NCBI GenBank assembly: GCA_964416595.1
Contig: CAYQES010000037.1
Span: 1 to 16,978 of the forward strand
Direction: 5' to 3'
Length of the DNA: 16,978 bases
Source of the DNA: JAKFYM01 sp964416595
GTDB lineage: Bacteria > Bdellovibrionota > UBA1018 > CAIPTA01
In this document: positions 14,141-16,978 of the stretch, in pieces
Layout of the letters: the number at the start of each line of letters is the position of its first letter
Numbering within the stretch: the first letter of the stretch is position 1
Notes under the pieces: model-generated
What the model was told of the DNA's origin: nothing
Database searches by the model: none
Seen by the model: the letters and a program-made list of their open reading frames with translations, nothing else
Position numbers and translations under genes: made by a program

Positions 14141-15081
14141 AGGAATTTGATTTCGCCTCGGCCAAGAAGGTGCTTGTCACCGGTGGTGGCGGATTCTTGG
14201 GGCGCCATGTGGTGCAAGAGCTCATCCGCCATGGCGTAAAAGAAAGTGCGATCCACATTCCCCGCAGTAGTTCTTGTGACCTTCGAGTAGCCGAGCAGGC
14301 CCGTGCAGCCGTGGCTGGATCTGATCTAGTGATGCATCTCGCGGCTCGGGTGGGGGGCATCGGCTTCAACCAGCAATACCCTGGTTCCCTTTTTTACGAC
14401 AACGCCACCATGGGCATCAACGTGATCGAGGCTTGCCGTTTGGAACACGTGAAAAAAGTGGTGGTGGCCGGAACCATTTGCGCCTATCCCCGCTACACCC
14501 CCGTTCCTTTTAAAGAAGAAGATCTCTGGAATGGTTACCCCGAAGAAACCAATGCGCCCTACGGAGTGGCTAAAAAAAGTTTATTGGTGATGTTGCAAGC
14601 ATACCGGGAGCAATACGGTTTGAACGGGGTGTTTTTGTTGCCCGTAAATCTTTACGGACCCCACGACAATTTTGATTTAAATAGCTCCCACGTGATCCCC
14701 GCTTTGATCCGTAAATTCGTGGAAGCCAAGGATAAAAACTTAAGCGAAGTGCCCGTATGGGGCGATGGTTCACCCACGAGAGAATTTTTGTACGTGGAAG
14801 ATGCCGCTCGTGGTTTGGTGCTCGGAGCTTTGCGCTACAATTCTTCGGAGCCCGTGAACTTAGGTAGCGCCGAAGAAATTTCCATCAAGAATTTAGCGGA
14901 GCTCATTCGGGATAGTGTGGGTTTTAAGGGCGAAATTTTTTGGGACAAAAGCCGCCCGAATGGTCAGGAGCGCAGGAAACTCGATGTAAGCCGCGCGGCA
15001 GACCGCTTTGGTTTTCGCTCGGAAGTGAGTTTCCAGGAAGGTTTGGACCGCACGATTCGCTGGTGGCGGGAGCAGGGGTAA
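14137..15081 (+). CDS. fcl: GDP-L-fucose synthase family epimerase/reductase
   Basis: This 314-residue NADP-dependent SDR enzyme epimerises and reduces GDP-4-keto-6-deoxy-mannose to GDP-L-fucose. 'KVLVTGGGGFLGRHVVQEL' (11-29) is the cofactor-binding start and 'MHLAARVGGIGFNQQYPGSL' (67-86) is typical of the family. The catalytic region reads 'VAGTICAYPRY', with 'NAPYGVAKKSLL' supplying the Tyr and Lys. 'LPVNLYGPHDNFDLNSSHVI' followed by 'PALIRKFVEAK' is the clearest fucose-synthase hallmark and contains the conserved His. Oddly, the usual 'GSSCIYP' is 'GTICAYP' here: the catalytic Ser is replaced by Thr, while the Cys is kept. The gene overlaps gmd by ATGA, strongly implying sequential enzymes. 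A GDP-6-deoxy sugar other than fucose remains possible because of the changed motif. Confidence 0.9.
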   Translation: MKEFDFASAKKVLVTGGGGFLGRHVVQELIRHGVKESAIHIPRSSSCDLRVAEQARAAVAGSDLVMHLAARVGGIGFNQQYPGSLFYDNATMGINVIEACRLEHVKKVVVAGTICAYPRYTPVPFKEEDLWNGYPEETNAPYGVAKKSLLVMLQAYREQYGLNGVFLLPVNLYGPHDNFDLNSSHVIPALIRKFVEAKDKNLSEVPVWGDGSPTREFLYVEDAARGLVLGALRYNSSEPVNLGSAEEISIKNLAELIRDSVGFKGEIFWDKSRPNGQERRKLDVSRAADRFGFRSEVSFQEGLDRTIRWWREQG

Positions 15082-15084
15082 TGT

Positions 15085-16122
15085 ATGCAGAAAAAAATTA
15101 AACTAGCCGTTCTCGGCGCCGGCCGTTGGGGGCCAAACCTCATCCGCAATTTTTCTTCTTCTGCCCAAGCAGAAGTGGTTTGCATCTCGGATAAAAACCA
15201 AGCCCGTTTAAGTTTACTCGCAGAAAAATATCCCGGTATTTCTCTTACCGAAGATGCAGAATCTGCCATCCACCGGAGCGATGTGGATGCCGTGGTGATC
15301 TGCACTCCCACGGAAACCCACTTTGATTTGAGTCGTAAAGCACTTTTGTCCGGCAAACACGTGTTTGTAGAAAAGCCCCTCGCGCAAACTGGCGATGAAT
15401 GCCAGCAGCTCGTGGATCTCGCCAAGCAAAAAAAACTCACGCTCTTTGTGGGGCATATCTTCGTGTACAACGCCGGCATTCAGGCGGCCCGGGATCTCAT
15501 TCAATCCGGCGAACTCGGCAAAATTTTCTATATCCACGCCACCCGCACTAACTTAGGTCCGATCCGCACCGATGTGAATGCTCTCTGGGATCTTTCTCCC
15601 CACGATATTTCGATCTTGAATTTTTGGCTGAAGAAGGTGCCCGAATCCGTTACCGCCTCCGGCGCGTGTTACCTCAATAAAAATATCGAGGACGTGGTTT
15701 TTTCCACCTACTACTACCCGGACAATATCACCGCTAATGTGCACGTGAGTTGGCTGAACCCGCAGAAGATCCGCCAGTTTTTGGTGGTTGGCGAAAAGAA
15801 GATGCTTCTCTGGGATGATATGGACCTGCAAAAGCCGATCAAGATTTTCGATAAGCGCGTTTCCGCGCCGGATATTTCTGCCACGGCCGTGGTAGATACT
15901 TTTATGGGCTTTCGCACGAGCATCGTGGAAGGCGAAACCTTTATTCCAAGGGTTGCCCTCAATGAGCCCTTGAAAGAAGAGTGCGAAGCCTTCCTGCAAG
16001 CGATCCGTGATCCTGCAAGTTCTAAGAGCACGGGCGTGGATGGTTTGGCGGTAGTGAAAGTATTAGAAGCCACCACGGAATCTTTGCGCAATCAGAGTGT
16101 GCGCACGCAGGTGCAGTTGTAG
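15085..16122 (+). CDS. Gfo/Idh/MocA family NAD-dependent sugar oxidoreductase
   Basis: This 345-residue cytoplasmic oxidoreductase starts with a Rossmann motif 'LAVLGAGRWGPNLIRNF' (7-23), followed by 'AVVICTPTETHFDLSRKALL' (69-88). The family's EKP motif is at 96-98 in 'KHVFVEKPLA', and 'LWDLSPHDISILNFWL' (167-182) holds the H173/D174 pair used in catalysis. The second domain contains 'ASGACYLNKNIEDVVF' and 'ANVHVSWLNPQKIRQFLVVG'. These are typical of members in polysaccharide clusters, including WbpB/WlbA-type UDP-GlcNAcA 3-dehydrogenases. It starts 3 bases after fcl with AGGGG upstream and is the last gene of the plus-strand operon. The opposing acetyltransferase just downstream is WbpD/WlbB-like, which supports a role in 2,3-diacetamido sugar synthesis, but the exact substrate is inferred. 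Confidence 0.9.
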   Translation: MQKKIKLAVLGAGRWGPNLIRNFSSSAQAEVVCISDKNQARLSLLAEKYPGISLTEDAESAIHRSDVDAVVICTPTETHFDLSRKALLSGKHVFVEKPLAQTGDECQQLVDLAKQKKLTLFVGHIFVYNAGIQAARDLIQSGELGKIFYIHATRTNLGPIRTDVNALWDLSPHDISILNFWLKKVPESVTASGACYLNKNIEDVVFSTYYYPDNITANVHVSWLNPQKIRQFLVVGEKKMLLWDDMDLQKPIKIFDKRVSAPDISATAVVDTFMGFRTSIVEGETFIPRVALNEPLKEECEAFLQAIRDPASSKSTGVDGLAVVKVLEATTESLRNQSVRTQVQL

Positions 16123-16132
16123 GTAATGCCTG

Positions 16133-16153
16133 GCGACTTCGATGCGAAGTTGC
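16133..16153. repeat. Hairpin directly after the Gfo/Idh gene
   Basis: GCGACTTCG-ATG-CGAAGTTGC makes a 9-bp stem (one G-T pair) with a 3-base loop, 10 bases after the stop at 16122. It has no T run after it, so it is not a classic rho-independent terminator. Its right arm plus following bases resembles the right arm of the larger palindrome at 16201 (about 11 of 16 positions), so the two may be related repeat units. Confidence 0.5.
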
Positions 16154-16200
16154 TATGCGTTGCATGGACTAAAAATATAACCTATTGTTATTATTTTATA

Positions 16201-16235
16201 ACGCAATGCGAACTCGCGGCGAGTTCGCATTGCGT
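16201..16235. repeat. Perfect palindrome with 16-bp arms between convergent genes
   Basis: ACGCAATGCGAACTCG, a CGG centre, then CGAGTTCGCATTGCGT: the arms are exact reverse complements. It lies between the 3' ends of the oxidoreductase and acetyltransferase genes. Position suits a bidirectional transcription stop, but neither side has a T run directly after the stem. A REP-like dispersed palindrome is the other main option. Confidence 0.85.
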
Positions 16236-16266
16236 AAACACACTACTGGCCGCGCCATCCCGAAAT

Positions 16267-16848
16267 CTAAACTTCCAACACAATTCTTTCGCCCTCTTTC
16301 CGATAGCTTTTCCCGCAGCCACAACTAATGCGCCCGTCGTGGTTCGGCAATTTTTTCGCGCAAACGCAAATCCAGCCACACACCCGCGCGGGAGAGCCTT
16401 TCACGATCGCATGGGCGGGGACGTTTTTCGTAACGAGGGCACCCGCGGCCACAAATGCATAGGCGCCGATTTCGATGCCACAAAGAATGGTGGAGTTCGC
16501 ACCAACCGTACAACCCTTGCGCAATACTGTTTTTTCGAGCCAGCTTTCTTTGGGCGGCTTCAAGTAAGAGCGCGGCCACATATCGTTGGTGAAAACACAG
16601 TTCGGACCGAGAAAAACCCCGTCTTCTGCCGTTACACCTTCCCACACTTGCACACCATTTTTCACTGTAACGTCGTTGCCGAGAATTGCGCCTGATTCCA
16701 CGAACGCATAGTTTCCGATATTGCAATTTGTGCCGATCAAAGCGCCTTTCATCACGTGGGCAAAGGCCCAAACTCGGGTGCCCTTGCCAATCTTAGCGCC
16801 TGTATCCACCAGGGCTTTTTCGTGGGTGAAGAATTCAGCGGTATTCAT
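16267..16848 (-). CDS. Left-handed beta-helix N-acetyltransferase, WbpD/WlbB-like, with Cys-rich tail
   Basis: This 193-residue hexapeptide-repeat enzyme has repeats from about residue 15 to 155 ('AKIGKGTRVWAFAHVMKGAL', 'CNIGNYAFVESGAILGNDVT', 'GVFLGPNCVFTNDMWPR', 'CTVGANSTILCGIEIGAYAF', 'GSPARVCGW'). 'GPNCVFTND' near 81-89 is the active-site segment of acetyl-CoA-dependent UDP-3-amino-uronate N-acetyltransferases such as WbpD/WlbB, which act after the Gfo/Idh dehydrogenase and an aminotransferase. The C-terminus carries two CxC pairs (C161, C163 and C176, C178) resembling a zinc-ribbon tail seen in some homologues. A GGAG six bases before the ATG is a good ribosome binding site. Its first bases overlap the end of an upstream frame that runs off the window, so it belongs to a minus-strand unit starting outside. 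It is convergent with the oxidoreductase gene. Confidence 0.9.
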   Translation of the reverse strand: MNTAEFFTHEKALVDTGAKIGKGTRVWAFAHVMKGALIGTNCNIGNYAFVESGAILGNDVTVKNGVQVWEGVTAEDGVFLGPNCVFTNDMWPRSYLKPPKESWLEKTVLRKGCTVGANSTILCGIEIGAYAFVAAGALVTKNVPAHAIVKGSPARVCGWICVCAKKLPNHDGRISCGCGKSYRKEGERIVLEV

Positions 16849-16978
16849 ATAAAACTCCGTCAGCGTCTAAGGGGCAATTGATATAGCCTCTATTGGCCAA
16901 ATTTTTGGTGCGAATGCCTTCCGCGGGGCAAGTGGCGGTATAGTCGTTAAGCAATTCTTCGCTGAAGCAGCTCACACC
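16835..16978 (-). CDS. Partial: C-terminal 47 residues of an unidentified protein
   Basis: On the minus strand the frame is open from the right edge to a TGA at 16837-16835, overlapping the acetyltransferase start by 14 bases. The other two minus-strand frames contain stops here. The visible end includes 'ELLNDYTATCPAEGIRTKN' and 'GYINCPLDADGVLYEYR', with three cysteines. I do not recognise it. Overlap with the next start and the absence of other frames support a real upstream gene in the same unit, but the piece is short. Confidence 0.5.
   Translation of the reverse strand, partial: GVSCFSEELLNDYTATCPAEGIRTKNLANRGYINCPLDADGVLYEYR

Noticed and set aside
15553..15999. A 148-codon minus-strand frame opposite the oxidoreductase
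   Set aside because: Shadow frame on the antisense of a well-supported gene; composition is typical of reverse reading.
16126..16695. A 189-codon plus-strand frame at the right end
   Set aside because: It is antisense to the acetyltransferase, whose family motifs are clear, and it runs through the palindrome; its translation has no recognisable pattern.
1..16978. tRNA, rRNA, CRISPR array or phage genes
   Set aside because: No cloverleaf with a CCA-type end, no spaced direct repeats and no phage structural or integrase motifs were seen on reading both strands.

Overview
The window looks like a chromosomal segment from a Gram-negative bacterium. The inference rests on an O-antigen-ligase/Wzy-type membrane protein, a WbaP-like initiating sugar-phosphate transferase, a WecG/TagA/CpsF-type glycosyltransferase and a probable peptide-binding transport protein. 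The sequence alone does not fix the phylum. Gene style (tight operons, many GTG starts, moderate GC with AT-rich patches) would fit a deltaproteobacterium or Bdellovibrio-like lineage, but this is a guess.

Layout. Positions 1-311 hold the 3' end of a probable SBP_bac_5 substrate-binding protein. The next ~400 bases look empty but contain a start-less, cysteine-containing minus-strand reading frame (331-531) next to an A10 tract, then the pirin gene (725-1597, + strand). Pirin abuts, stop to stop, a minus-strand two-gene unit: a YcaO-fold protein followed by a nitroreductase (3082 to 1598). Divergent from YcaO, across a 35-bp gap that carries a palindrome, is a hybrid histidine kinase (3118-4515). 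Directly after its stop codon lies a complete, AT-rich insertion sequence (4516-5936) with 23-bp terminal inverted repeats and one transposase. Twelve bases after the IS starts a DEDDh exonuclease gene.

From 6558 to the right edge the window is a surface-polysaccharide locus. A WecG/TagA/CpsF glycosyltransferase (+) overlaps tail to tail with a minus-strand unit of GT2 glycosyltransferase, SAM methyltransferase and O-antigen ligase/polymerase (10115 to 7310). Divergent from that, a tight plus-strand operon runs from a polyprenyl-phosphate sugar-phosphate transferase through a GT-C-like membrane protein, gmd, fcl and a Gfo/Idh/MocA oxidoreductase (10246-16122). It meets a minus-strand left-handed beta-helix acetyltransferase across a spacer holding a perfect 16-bp-arm palindrome. 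An unidentified partial frame runs off the right edge upstream of the acetyltransferase.

How the genes work together. The WbaP-like enzyme would load the first sugar phosphate onto the lipid carrier. Gmd and Fcl would make GDP-L-fucose or a close relative. The Gfo/Idh enzyme and the acetyltransferase resemble two steps of 2,3-diacetamido-uronate synthesis; the matching UDP-sugar dehydrogenase and aminotransferase are not in the window. The glycosyltransferases extend the chain and the Wzy/WaaL-like protein polymerises or ligates it. The left half is mixed accessory DNA. Its most unusual element is the YcaO/nitroreductase pair, which resembles an azole-forming RiPP module without its usual partner protein or a visible precursor peptide.
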